Assembly (NCBI GenBank): GCA_966211455.1
Contig: CBIHNI010000007.1
Span: 157,847-221,846 of the forward strand
Origin: 21-14-0-10-47-8 sp966211455
Lineage (GTDB): Bacteria; Bdellovibrionota; Bdellovibrionia; Bdellovibrionales; Bdellovibrionaceae
Length of the DNA stretch: 64,000 nucleotides
Direction: 5' to 3'
The position numbers and the translations under genes are program-made. Each line of letters opens with the position of its first letter. The first letter of the stretch is position 1. The notes beneath the pieces were generated by a model that worked only from the letters and a program-made list of their open reading frames with translations, did not search any database and was not told the DNA's origin. Of this stretch, positions 24,621-32,892 are shown piece after piece.

Positions 24621-25832
24621 TCAGCTTTTTGATTCCAGCCCGTCAATTTTTCGCAGGTCCGAATAAAATCCGCCAAAAGCGTGGACCTCGGAAAGTCCTG
24701 AAAAAGACTGCTTCAAGCCCAAAGGAAGATCAGACAAACGCTCGATCCACCCGTTGGCCACGACTCGACTGACCTCCAGTTGCGAACCGAATTTCTGCAC
24801 CTTCTCGTCCGCTCCAAAAATCTGCGCCATCATTCCGTAATAAGAGGTGTTGGTCCACTTGACCATTTCGTGCACGTACTTAACCGGTGAAATCAACACC
24901 ACCGGCGCCATCAAGCAGTCCTGTTGAAGCGTCGAGCAGTGGCTGAGATCCTGCACAACCAAGGGGCCTTTGCCGTCCAAACCGAAAAGCGCTTTGCCAT
25001 TTTCCGTGCGAAGCTTGGCTTTGATATCTGCCAACCGTTTTTCAGCCGGACCTGACAGCTGTGGAAAGCTTGCGGCTTCCAGCTGACCCAAGAATTCTTT
25101 TTGAAACTGTGGCCGTTGCGCTTCGGTGACCAGAATGTTTGAAATATTCCAATGCAATTGGCCGCCACCCATAAAACAGCTTTGCACCAAAGACTTGGCA
25201 ACCGCTGTGACATCCACATCGTTCAACACAAGTGCTGAATTGTGAAAGCCCGCCGTGATCTGAGATTTCTTCCAGCTGCCGCCCAAGGCCTTCAAAACCT
25301 TTTCGCCTTGTTCTGGAGTGCCATAAGAACTTACCGCATGAATGGCCGGATGATTGACCAAAATCTCGGCCAAGTCTTCGCCACCGTCAAAAAGACGCAC
25401 CGGAAGATTCGGATCCAAAAGAGTTTCCCAAATCTGTTTCAAGCCCGCTTGCGCTTCCGGAATATGAACAAAGACACCGTTCCCTGCCAGCAGAGCCGGA
25501 GCTAACTTTTCACCAAGAATGCGGAACGAGAAAAACTCTGGCAAAAGAACCGAGATAAATCCCGTCGGCTTGGGCCAAACATGTTGGGTCGGAGTTTGAT
25601 TTGATGTTTGAAGAAAATATTTTTCTGTCGCTTGAACCTGATCTCTTTGGATCATCTCGACAGGTAGATTTTCGAAATTCGAAATCGCTTTTGTGATCAA
25701 GTCGGATTGGTCTTGGATCTTTTGAGCGATTTGTTTCAGAGCATTGGCGCGTTCAGAAATCTCAAGACTGGCCCATTGGGTCTGCGCCTTTTTCATCTCT
25801 TGCAAAGATCGAACGAAATCCAAAACTGTCAT
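24621..25832 (-). CDS. Aldehyde dehydrogenase homologue lacking the catalytic residues
   Basis: The 403-residue protein follows the ALDH fold: PTGFISVLLPEFFSF matches the GVV-x-ITPWN region, APALLAGNGVFVHIPEA matches PALAAGN-x-V-x-KPSE, and the FMGGGQLHWNISNILV element matches NxGQ-x-C-x-A-x-R-x-LV. At the four catalytic positions, Asn is Phe, Lys is His, the ELGG Glu is lost (TAGFHNS) and the nucleophile Cys is His. It is therefore probably a non-catalytic homologue with another role. Length is shorter than the usual 450-500. The gene stands alone. Confidence 0.8.
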   Translation of the reverse strand: MTVLDFVRSLQEMKKAQTQWASLEISERANALKQIAQKIQDQSDLITKAISNFENLPVEMIQRDQVQATEKYFLQTSNQTPTQHVWPKPTGFISVLLPEFFSFRILGEKLAPALLAGNGVFVHIPEAQAGLKQIWETLLDPNLPVRLFDGGEDLAEILVNHPAIHAVSSYGTPEQGEKVLKALGGSWKKSQITAGFHNSALVLNDVDVTAVAKSLVQSCFMGGGQLHWNISNILVTEAQRPQFQKEFLGQLEAASFPQLSGPAEKRLADIKAKLRTENGKALFGLDGKGPLVVQDLSHCSTLQQDCLMAPVVLISPVKYVHEMVKWTNTSYYGMMAQIFGADEKVQKFGSQLEVSRVVANGWIERLSDLPLGLKQSFSGLSEVHAFGGFYSDLRKIDGLESKS

Positions 25833-26126
25833 AGATGCGAAGAGATTTAAACCGGGAATTCAGAGAAAGCAAGAGAGATAGAGCGTAAGGGAGAGGCTAG
25901 ATAGGAGGGCGGAGCACAGTTTTCGTCTCCGCCCTGATTGATGTGTTGGCAGAAGCCGACTGCTATGAAGCAGCCACCTCCGCCTTGGTCATGTCACATA
26001 AATCTGTCACCAAGCACCACCCCCTTTCGAGCCACTAGAGTAGCTTGAATACAGAATAGCAAATGCCATTGTCGAATGGAAGATCCTGTTAAATGGAATT
26101 GTTTGATGACAACTATAAGAAAAATA
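25833..26126. other. Gene-free 294 bp with several hairpins
   Basis: GGGCGGAG (25907-25914) pairs with CTCCGCCC (25927-25934). CTGCT-ATGA-AGCAG lies at about 25957-25970, and CTTGGT...ACCAAG closes a loop at about 25985-26017. No T-run follows on either strand. It could be a termination region between two leftward genes or a structured RNA. No coding frame is seen. Confidence 0.45.
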
Positions 26127-26813
26127 TTAGCGATAAATTTTAAGCAAAAACGTACCGCGAACCATGGTTAAATTCTCGACCTTCAATTTTCCTTTGGTCA
26201 AATTCTTCAAATCCGCCAGCAGATCGTAACCATGATCTTCCAGATCCCGAAGCAACACGAAAGCTTCACCATCGTCCGCCAATGTGTGATCAATCGACGC
26301 GACTAATTTTTCGAATGTCGAATCGATAAAAAACCGGCAGCGATTTTTAAATTCGGATGGCGATTGCTTTCCCTGTTCGACTTTAAAATAAGGGGGATTA
26401 CAAAGAATCATTTGGTATCTTCTCTCGAACTCGGGCTTGAGCAGATCCTCGTAATTCATATTCAAGAACCGGAATTCGCCATCGTTCTGCACCTTGCTTT
26501 TGTTCTCTTCAAAATGCGGACGATAGACATCTTGAACCTCGACGAAATCGATATTTTGAATCTGCGGCAGATGAAAATTCATCTCGAATCCCAGAACTCC
26601 GCAGCCGGCACAAAGATCCAAGACCTTCCAGCGTCGCATGGCATTTCGCAAAAAATCCGACGGGCTTTGTTTTTTCAGAGTATTGTCTTCGGCAATCCGT
26701 TCGCGCAGATACAGGGCCACTTCCCATGGCATCTCGACCGAATCCAAAGAGAAATGATATTCCTCGGGCTGCGAGTAATTGTAAGTAAAAGGGATATCCG
26801 GATTGCGCTGCAT
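26127..26813 (-). CDS. SAM-dependent methyltransferase, TrmN6-like
   Basis: The 228-residue protein has motif I VLDLCAGCGVLGFEMN (about residue 70) and motif IV LCNPPYFKVEQGK. NPPY marks N6-adenine methyltransferases, and NPPYF after a short linker is characteristic of tRNA1(Val) A37 N6-methyltransferase (TrmN6/YfiC, about 245 residues). The target may be tRNA; that is inferred from the motif only. The start is 1 bp past the HIT gene stop, so it is coupled to it. Confidence 0.8.
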   Translation of the reverse strand: MQRNPDIPFTYNYSQPEEYHFSLDSVEMPWEVALYLRERIAEDNTLKKQSPSDFLRNAMRRWKVLDLCAGCGVLGFEMNFHLPQIQNIDFVEVQDVYRPHFEENKSKVQNDGEFRFLNMNYEDLLKPEFERRYQMILCNPPYFKVEQGKQSPSEFKNRCRFFIDSTFEKLVASIDHTLADDGEAFVLLRDLEDHGYDLLADLKNLTKGKLKVENLTMVRGTFLLKIYR

Positions 26814-26814
26814 T

Positions 26815-27210
26815 TTACATCTTTAAGGCTTTGACGATTTTTTCTTGGATCTCTTTCATCTCGGCATCGCTTCGCTTTTGTGCCGCTTTAAAATTAAGAT
26901 CGGCCATCGACCATGCTGGGATCAAATGCAGATGATAGTGCGGAACCTCAAAGCCGATCGCCGTCGTCAAAACGCGCGGGCAACCGGTGACTTCTTTGAT
27001 GGCTTTTCCGATTTTCTGTGCATTTTTTTGCACCTGCAGGTAAGCCGCCTCAGGCACGTCGAACCAGTGATTCACCTCTTGTTTCGGGATCACCAACACG
27101 TGTCCCAAATGAATCGGCTCGATGGTCAAAATCGCAATGGTCAGTTCATCTTCGTAAATTTTGTAACTGGGAAGTTCACCTTGAATGATTTTTGTGAATA
27201 CGGATGCCAT
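26815..27210 (-). CDS. HIT-family protein (nucleotide hydrolase)
   Basis: The 131-residue protein has the histidine triad VPHYHLHLIPAW (HxHxH) and the N-terminal FTKIIQGELPSYKIYEDE typical of Hint/HinT-type proteins. HinT hydrolyses AMP-lysine or other nucleoside phosphoramidates. The distal part (MADLNFKAAQKRSD) is a helical tail. Length matches the family (110-140). It overlaps nothing and lies 14 bp downstream of the PilZ gene. Confidence 0.93.
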   Translation of the reverse strand: MASVFTKIIQGELPSYKIYEDELTIAILTIEPIHLGHVLVIPKQEVNHWFDVPEAAYLQVQKNAQKIGKAIKEVTGCPRVLTTAIGFEVPHYHLHLIPAWSMADLNFKAAQKRSDAEMKEIQEKIVKALKM

Positions 27211-27223
27211 GACTTCTCCCTGA

Positions 27224-27919
27224 TCAAATATTTTTTAACAGATTGTTATAAACTTCGTCCTTATCGACAAAGGTGCAACCGTATCCGGTGGCACCATTGG
27301 GTTGGGGTTTCACCCAAACCACGCGCACATCGAACACATACTGCTTGGCCGGCTGTCCCAGCATGATGCTCATCCGAACCAGATCGCCCGATTCCAAGAC
27401 CAGGTCGACCCCTTCGCTTTCAAAATAGGCGCCACTTAAAGACAGATTCTTCATCTGCCCCGCCAGCTTTCCGCTTTTGGTGTCGGAACTGATTTCGGCC
27501 GGCTGATCGGTCAAATAGCGTGGATGCCCCTGCTTCTGCCCTTCCTTGAATTTCTGCATCAGATCGTTCACCGCCCGGTACAAAGCAAAGCCATCCACCG
27601 GCATTTTGAGCATGCGAACTTTCGAGAAATGCTGACTGAGCTGCATCAGCGGCGCGCTGATCGCCGAGCATAAAAAAACGATCGACTGATGTGGAGGAAC
27701 GTCCTTGCGGAGCTTGGTGAAAAAGAATCCCTGCGTGAGATCATCTTCAGGAAGATGCAGAACCAAAACGTCAGGAGCTTGAGTCGTCCAGTAAGTGATA
27801 TCTTGAGCGAACGAGGCTGTGGTCTCGATCGAGAGCCCACCGGGGTTGTGGTATTGAGCCACTTCTTCGATCTTGGTTTGTTCATCAAAAGATGTACTGA
27901 TGATCAAGATCCGCTTCAA
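27224..27919 (-). CDS. PilZ-domain protein with receiver-like N-terminus
   Basis: The first 120 of 231 residues have a receiver-like pattern (RILIISTSFD, PDVLVLHLPEDD in the place of the phospho-acceptor strand, VRMLKMPVD near the Lys), but no standard aspartate triad. The rest matches PilZ: NLSLSGAYFE is the [D/N]xSxxG motif, followed by a GDLVRMSI strand and GYGCTFV. The N-terminal RxxxR of PilZ is not clear (only PRYLTD). Cyclic-di-GMP binding is therefore uncertain. It opens a three-gene run with HIT and the TrmN6-like gene. Confidence 0.75.
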   Translation of the reverse strand: MKRILIISTSFDEQTKIEEVAQYHNPGGLSIETTASFAQDITYWTTQAPDVLVLHLPEDDLTQGFFFTKLRKDVPPHQSIVFLCSAISAPLMQLSQHFSKVRMLKMPVDGFALYRAVNDLMQKFKEGQKQGHPRYLTDQPAEISSDTKSGKLAGQMKNLSLSGAYFESEGVDLVLESGDLVRMSIMLGQPAKQYVFDVRVVWVKPQPNGATGYGCTFVDKDEVYNNLLKNI

Positions 27920-27948
27920 CTCTCCCCGCCTTCCTTGCTCTTAGAGTG

Positions 27949-27981
27949 AAAAAGATCCGCAGGCCCAAAAGCCCGCGGACC
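27949..27981 (-). terminator. Terminator of the citrate synthase gene
   Basis: On the minus strand GTCCGCGGGC pairs with GCCTGCGGATC around a short loop, and TTTTT follows. It separates gltA from the PilZ gene. Confidence 0.75.
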
Positions 27982-27998
27982 GAAAAAAATTGAACGAA

Positions 27999-29141
27999 CT
28001 AGCGCTTTTCAACTGGGGACCATTTCAGGCCGCTTTTTCCAGTCCATTTTCCGCGCGGACGGTAGATGCGATTGTTCGCATACTGCTCCATCGCGTGCGC
28101 GATCCAACCGCTGATACGAGACACCGCGAAGATCGGAGTGTAAATATCGATCGGAATTCCCATGCTGTAATAAACAGTCGCTGAATAGAAATCCACGTTC
28201 GGCATCAAACCTTTTTCTTTGTTCATGGTATCGTCGATCAAAGTCGACATTTCATACCACTGTGGTTCGCCGATTTCTTTGGTCAGTTTTTGGCTGATCT
28301 TACGAAGAATCGCGGCACGAGGGTCGCCGTTTTTGTAAACGCGGTGACCGATACCCATGACTTTTTCTTTCGCGTTCAAAGCATCTTTGACAAATTGCTG
28401 AGCTTTATCCATGGTGCCGATTTTCTTCAGCATCAACATCACTTGCTCGTTCGCACCGCCATGCAAAGGACCTTTCAAAGCGCCCAATGCTGAAACCATC
28501 GCCGAATGCATATCGCTCAAAGATGAAGTCGTCACACGTGTCGCAAACGCCGAGCAGTTCAGCTCGTGATCCGCGTGCAAAATCAAGCAGGTGTCGAAAA
28601 CTTTCACCATCTCTGCCTTTGGTTCTTGTCCGCCTTTCAGCATGTACATAAAGTTCCAAGCGACAGATTTGTCCGCCTTCGGAGCCACCGGTTCTTTACC
28701 GTTGCGAATGGCTTCATAAGCGCAAACCAAAGTTCCCATTTTCGCTGTCAAACGGATCGCTTTGCGAGCGTTCGCTTGCGGGCTGTTGTCATTGGCATCA
28801 ACATCCCAGTGAGACATCAAAGAAACCGCCGTGCGCAACCAAGCCATCGGGTGAACTTTGGTTGGAATCGTTTTCAGAACTTTGATCAAATCCGGGTGAA
28901 GAGCGTATTCGGCCGCCAGATCTTTTTTGAATTGCTCAAGCTCACTGGCTTTTGGCAAACGATCGTTCCACAACAGGAACGTCGTCTCTTCGAAAGTTGA
29001 ATGCTCGGCCAAATCTTCGATTGTGTAACCGCGATAAACCAATGTGGCATCGTGAATTGTTGAAACTGCTGTTGAACAAGCGACGACTCCTTCAAGTCCT
29101 CGGTCCAACGCGCCTTCGTATATCGGTGCTGCTTCCGCCAT
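27999..29141 (-). CDS. gltA: Citrate synthase
   Basis: The 380-residue enzyme condenses oxaloacetate and acetyl-CoA at the entry of the TCA cycle. Conserved parts are YRGYTIEDLAEHSTFEE, ILHADHELNCSAFATR, PLHGGANEQVM, GIGHRVYKNGDPRA, and the catalytic Asp region NVDFYSATVYYSMGIP. The length of about 380 matches the dimeric (Gram-positive-like/type I) citrate synthases. It has an AAGGAAAGG site before the ATG and a terminator after the stop, and is probably monocistronic. Confidence 0.97.
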   Translation of the reverse strand: MAEAAPIYEGALDRGLEGVVACSTAVSTIHDATLVYRGYTIEDLAEHSTFEETTFLLWNDRLPKASELEQFKKDLAAEYALHPDLIKVLKTIPTKVHPMAWLRTAVSLMSHWDVDANDNSPQANARKAIRLTAKMGTLVCAYEAIRNGKEPVAPKADKSVAWNFMYMLKGGQEPKAEMVKVFDTCLILHADHELNCSAFATRVTTSSLSDMHSAMVSALGALKGPLHGGANEQVMLMLKKIGTMDKAQQFVKDALNAKEKVMGIGHRVYKNGDPRAAILRKISQKLTKEIGEPQWYEMSTLIDDTMNKEKGLMPNVDFYSATVYYSMGIPIDIYTPIFAVSRISGWIAHAMEQYANNRIYRPRGKWTGKSGLKWSPVEKR

Positions 29142-29183
29142 AAAAACCTTTCCTTTCAGGTCATTCAGAATTTTATAAATTTC

Positions 29184-30092
29184 CTATGAAGAGCCTTTTT
29201 TAGCAAGTTTTATCACCCGGTCTTTCACCTCGGTGACAAGAACAGTTTGATCTCTTGAGGGCTCTGTTTGCCCAGTGAACTGCTCCACTTGATATAATAT
29301 CTCGTTGCGTAGATCATGCACTCCAGCACGCGGAGCGCGATGCACCGTTTTGAGCAATCGCTCTTTCCCGAAATGATTTTCGGCATGAGCCGCGTTCCAA
29401 ACTCCCTCTGTGCAGAGAATCAAACGATCGCGCGGTCCCAGCGGAATTGCGTGGGTCAAAGGCTTCTCTTCATAGTCCTTACGCAAAGGACCGGTCGAAG
29501 GCTCCAACCAGCTGGCTTGCTCTTTACCATGAACTTGCAGCAAGCCGGCAATATGGCCGACACAGGCGTATTTCAATTCATAATTGCGGCGATCGACCAC
29601 ACCGTAAAACAAGCTTGCAGACTCTTGCTTCTGGATGTTGGGAACGATTTCGGCCGCCATCAAGGCAACCACTTGATCCGGTTCTAAGCCACGGCGCGCC
29701 TCGATCTGAGCTGAAAGCTTCATGAGAACTGACAAAAAAAGTGCCGACATGGTGTAACCCGAACTGCTGGACAAAATAATGCCGAATTTCAAGCGATCGT
29801 CATGTTCGAAGATATCGAAATAATCGCCGCCCGATTTCATCCCCGGAATAAATTTTGTGGAAAACTCGATGCCCGGAATATTGGGAATCTCGGTCGGAGT
29901 GAGCAGCTTCTGGATCAACCCCGCAAGCTTCAGCTCTTGCCCCAGCTCGGCAATCATCTTTTCCATGCCGTCGTTGGCCTTCCGCAACTCTTGACGGTAA
30001 CGCTTCAGTTCCTGATCTCTTTGCTTCAGCTCTTGCTGCAGTTCTTCGATCTTCTCTTGAAGCTCTTTTTCGGTGCTTTTGTCTTTGCTCAT
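29184..30092 (-). CDS. SpoIIE/PP2C-like protein with coiled coil, phosphatase site degenerate
   Basis: Residues 1-50 form a charged coiled coil (KELQEKIEELQQELKQRDQE). The rest is the RsbU/SpoIIE fold: SGGDYFDIF keeps the first Asp site, but the usual DVSGHG motif reads ILSSSSGYTMSAL, TDG reads CTEG and DDxT reads RDQT. At least one metal ligand is therefore lost. The protein may be an inactive scaffold or need another metal arrangement. Upstream of it is a tmRNA-free spacer; the next upstream gene is a membrane protein 87 bp away. Confidence 0.8.
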   Translation of the reverse strand: MSKDKSTEKELQEKIEELQQELKQRDQELKRYRQELRKANDGMEKMIAELGQELKLAGLIQKLLTPTEIPNIPGIEFSTKFIPGMKSGGDYFDIFEHDDRLKFGIILSSSSGYTMSALFLSVLMKLSAQIEARRGLEPDQVVALMAAEIVPNIQKQESASLFYGVVDRRNYELKYACVGHIAGLLQVHGKEQASWLEPSTGPLRKDYEEKPLTHAIPLGPRDRLILCTEGVWNAAHAENHFGKERLLKTVHRAPRAGVHDLRNEILYQVEQFTGQTEPSRDQTVLVTEVKDRVIKLAKKGSS

Positions 30093-30179
30093 AGGTGGTC
30101 GACTTTCCGAATAAATGCTTCTCTATTCTAGAGTCTATCCGGAGCCTTGGCTTGCAAATAATCAGCACTTCGACAAAGG

Positions 30180-31091
30180 TCAGTTTTCCCGTTTCTTCAA
30201 AAAGTAGAAGTGGAAAAATCCCAAGGCAATTGTGCTCTCAAGCGTCAGAAACAAGAAGATCATAAAACCCAATTGCAGACTGCGCAGCTGAACCGAATAC
30301 TCGCCATTGATCCAGTTTAGAACCACGTTTTGGAAGGGCCCCGACAAGAGCAACATCAGAAGACCGAAGCCGAAACCAAGACCGAAGCGAATGCGGAAAT
30401 CTTTTTCCGTGTGACGACGCGTATCTTCGACCAAGGCCATCAAAAAATCGCCCAAGAAAAATCCCCAAGCTCCGGCCAAAGACAAAACGCCCGACAGCAG
30501 AAGATTCATTCCGCTCCACCAAGCAATCCCCGACATCCGTGTCAGCAGGCGGATCAAAGCGCCCGCACAAAGACCGATCAAAGCCGTTTGCAAAGAATTG
30601 CTTCCCAACCAATACACCCATACCGGACTTTCATCCAGACGGGTCAGTTGCACCGAAGACGCCATCAATCCTTCAAAGCCCCACATAAAAATGCCAAGAC
30701 CCAGGAAAAACAGCGCCAAACTTTGCGATGGCTTCCACCACTGCGCGACCAAAAACAAAACCAATCCCAAAAGTAAAAAGACGGGGGCCGGAAACACGTT
30801 CCAAAGTCCGAATAAAACGATGAAAACAAAACCGTAACTTAAAGAGCGAAGCCCCAACCACAATAAGCGCACGCGCAAAGACAGGTTGGAAAGCTTCAAA
30901 GAATCGCAGTGATTTTCGGGCGTGCCATGACAGAAAGAGATCAGAAAAGATTTAAAGAAATCGTCTTGAAAACGGTCATTCCATTTCCATTTCTTTTGCA
31001 AACGGGTTGCAAGCTTTTGAAAATGATGGGTCATCATCCACCAGCCCACCAAGGGCACGGTCCATTTTGCGAGCCAAACAGCAAATTCCAT
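30180..31091 (-). CDS. Hypothetical integral membrane protein (about 8 TM)
   Basis: The 303-residue protein has about eight hydrophobic segments with Trp-rich loops (GWWMMTHHFQKL near the N-terminus, FFHFYFLKKREN at the end). I do not recognise the family. It starts with ATG at 31091 in a TGATG overlap with rsmJ and ends in a four-gene operon (polyprenyl synthase, UbiA-like, rsmJ, this gene). Confidence 0.75.
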   Translation of the reverse strand: MEFAVWLAKWTVPLVGWWMMTHHFQKLATRLQKKWKWNDRFQDDFFKSFLISFCHGTPENHCDSLKLSNLSLRVRLLWLGLRSLSYGFVFIVLFGLWNVFPAPVFLLLGLVLFLVAQWWKPSQSLALFFLGLGIFMWGFEGLMASSVQLTRLDESPVWVYWLGSNSLQTALIGLCAGALIRLLTRMSGIAWWSGMNLLLSGVLSLAGAWGFFLGDFLMALVEDTRRHTEKDFRIRFGLGFGFGLLMLLLSGPFQNVVLNWINGEYSVQLRSLQLGFMIFLFLTLESTIALGFFHFYFLKKREN

Positions 31092-31822
31092 CAATTGCCC
31101 CTTCCCATCGCCGACGGCGTGTACAGGTCGTACCGCACCGTCTTGCCTTCAAATGAATGAATCACTCCGGATCTTAGTTCCGGCGCTTTCACCGGACGCT
31201 TCACCACCACACGATCGGCGGATGAATTCAGTGCCGCTTGCAAAAGCTTGTCGGCATCGTCATCCGCACCGACCCATTTGCGAAAGATCTGCATTTCTTT
31301 TCGCGGCAAGGCCGATTTCTTTTTATCGGGGAACATCGGATCCACGTAAACGGTCGACACATCTTTCAAGTTTTTCAATCTTTCGATTGAATCGCCGTAC
31401 TGTATACTTAGCCTTGTCTCCCCCGAGCGCAAGCTTGCGTCCTTTAACAGAAGATACACCACTGGCGAACGCTCGCAACCTTCGACTTGCGCCCCCAGCT
31501 GCGCCAGGAACCAGGCATCTTGCGCCAGCCCCAAGGTCGCATCGAAAACGGTCTTATGGCCCTTGGCAAGACCCACCGCCTTGGCGATCAGCTCGCTTTT
31601 ACCGCGATGGGCGGCACGCGCGTAATTATTCGAGTCGTGAATGAAATCCAAATGCAAAAGCCCGAGCTCTTCATCACACAAAGAAAGACCCTTTTCATCG
31701 TACAAAAAATAGGAGCCTCGCGGATTTTGATTTTCAACGATTTGCAGTTTGTCGCGAACGAGATGAATTTCTTCTTTCAACGTCTCGGGAATCGCAATGA
31801 ACGCTTTCAGATCCAGCTTCAT
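31091..31822 (-). CDS. rsmJ: 16S rRNA (guanine1516-N2)-methyltransferase
   Basis: The 243-residue enzyme methylates the small-subunit rRNA. It has FDATLGLAQDAWFLAQLGAQVEGCERSPVV in the SAM-binding place and VYVDPMFPDKKKSALPRKEMQ, which is the RsmJ signature (vylDPMfP...kKsAl-Kke). Length matches E. coli RsmJ (about 250). ATG at 31822 overlaps the TGA of the UbiA-like gene (ATGA); a longer frame to 32077 would lie wholly inside that gene and is not used. Confidence 0.92.
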   Translation of the reverse strand: MKLDLKAFIAIPETLKEEIHLVRDKLQIVENQNPRGSYFLYDEKGLSLCDEELGLLHLDFIHDSNNYARAAHRGKSELIAKAVGLAKGHKTVFDATLGLAQDAWFLAQLGAQVEGCERSPVVYLLLKDASLRSGETRLSIQYGDSIERLKNLKDVSTVYVDPMFPDKKKSALPRKEMQIFRKWVGADDDADKLLQAALNSSADRVVVKRPVKAPELRSGVIHSFEGKTVRYDLYTPSAMGRGN

Positions 31823-32892
31823 CCACCGATCCAAGCCATCCACAAAAGTTCCAAAGTCCATGCGGCCACAACCGCCAGAATCGCTTTCTGCCCGCGTTGT
31901 GCGACCATGGTCATTTGCGAACCCACCGGACTTTGCAAAGACAAAAGCGGCGGAATAAAAAACACACTGGCCACCGAAGCAACAATCACGATCAGCGCGG
32001 TCCAAAACGCATTGGCCGACTGCAGCTGTTCGATGCAAAGACCGGCAACCAAAGCCACCCAGCAGAAAATCAGCCACGCCTTGCTTTTTTCAAATCCAAG
32101 CCAGGTGACGGTGTTTTCGAATCGAGCCTTGTCGTTCACCATCAGTTGCTCGAAGTTCTTAATGTGCAAATAAAACATCGCAAGCCATCCGGTCAGCGCG
32201 CCCAAATACAAAACGGTGAAATCAAAGCTTCCACCCATCGCAAACTGCATCCCCACGGTCAAAGCCGGGCCCAGCAGCAAGAACACGGTCCATTCGCTCC
32301 AACGTCGGTATTTCAAACCCATTTTGAAAGAGGTCATTCCAAAAATTCCAAGCAGCGCAAAAGCACCGACCAAAATTAAAATCTGTGGATAATGAATCAA
32401 AGCCGGCAATCCGAAAGAAATCCCCAATGCCAGATACAAGAAAGACCATTGGTGAACCTGACGTGCGGTCACCCAACCTTTTTGGATGGCGTGACTGCCG
32501 CTGTTCGGATGCAGGCGATCCAATCCCGACAAGTGATCCAAGTAATCATTGCGAAGATTCACTGCCGTCATCAGGAACAAAGCTCCCAGCGCGCTTAGCC
32601 CCCCGGTGATCGGATCCCGCAAAGTTCCCGCTTTCCAATTTTTCAAGAAAACCAAAAATATCGGAAATGCGACCATCAACAGATTTCTCACTTTCAAGAC
32701 TTGCAACCAGTGCAATCCTAAAAATGGCGGCTGAATCTGCGTCTTTGGTAAAATCTGAAAAGTCACCTGTTCGCTGGATGTATTCACATTCAGACTTTGC
32801 AGCGGAAGTGCGCGGTGTTCTTTTGAAAATGTGCCCTCGATATAATCGGTGAACCGAGGATCGCTCTTCGAGAGCGTGATCAGCTCGGTCAT
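31819..32892 (-). CDS. UbiA-family prenyltransferase with extra N-terminal segment
   Basis: The 357-residue protein has a soluble N-terminal segment of about 60-70 residues and then eight or nine membrane segments. NLRNDYLDHLSGLDRL is the first Asp-rich motif (NDxxDxxxD) that binds prenyl diphosphate, and HPNSGSHAIQKGWVTARQV follows. The second Asp motif is weaker. Substrate may be a quinone ring or another acceptor. It overlaps the polyprenyl synthase gene by 4 bp (ATGA), so the two probably act in sequence. A separate MenA-like enzyme lies at 38578-39456. Confidence 0.82.
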   Translation of the reverse strand: MTELITLSKSDPRFTDYIEGTFSKEHRALPLQSLNVNTSSEQVTFQILPKTQIQPPFLGLHWLQVLKVRNLLMVAFPIFLVFLKNWKAGTLRDPITGGLSALGALFLMTAVNLRNDYLDHLSGLDRLHPNSGSHAIQKGWVTARQVHQWSFLYLALGISFGLPALIHYPQILILVGAFALLGIFGMTSFKMGLKYRRWSEWTVFLLLGPALTVGMQFAMGGSFDFTVLYLGALTGWLAMFYLHIKNFEQLMVNDKARFENTVTWLGFEKSKAWLIFCWVALVAGLCIEQLQSANAFWTALIVIVASVASVFFIPPLLSLQSPVGSQMTMVAQRGQKAILAVVAAWTLELLWMAWIGG

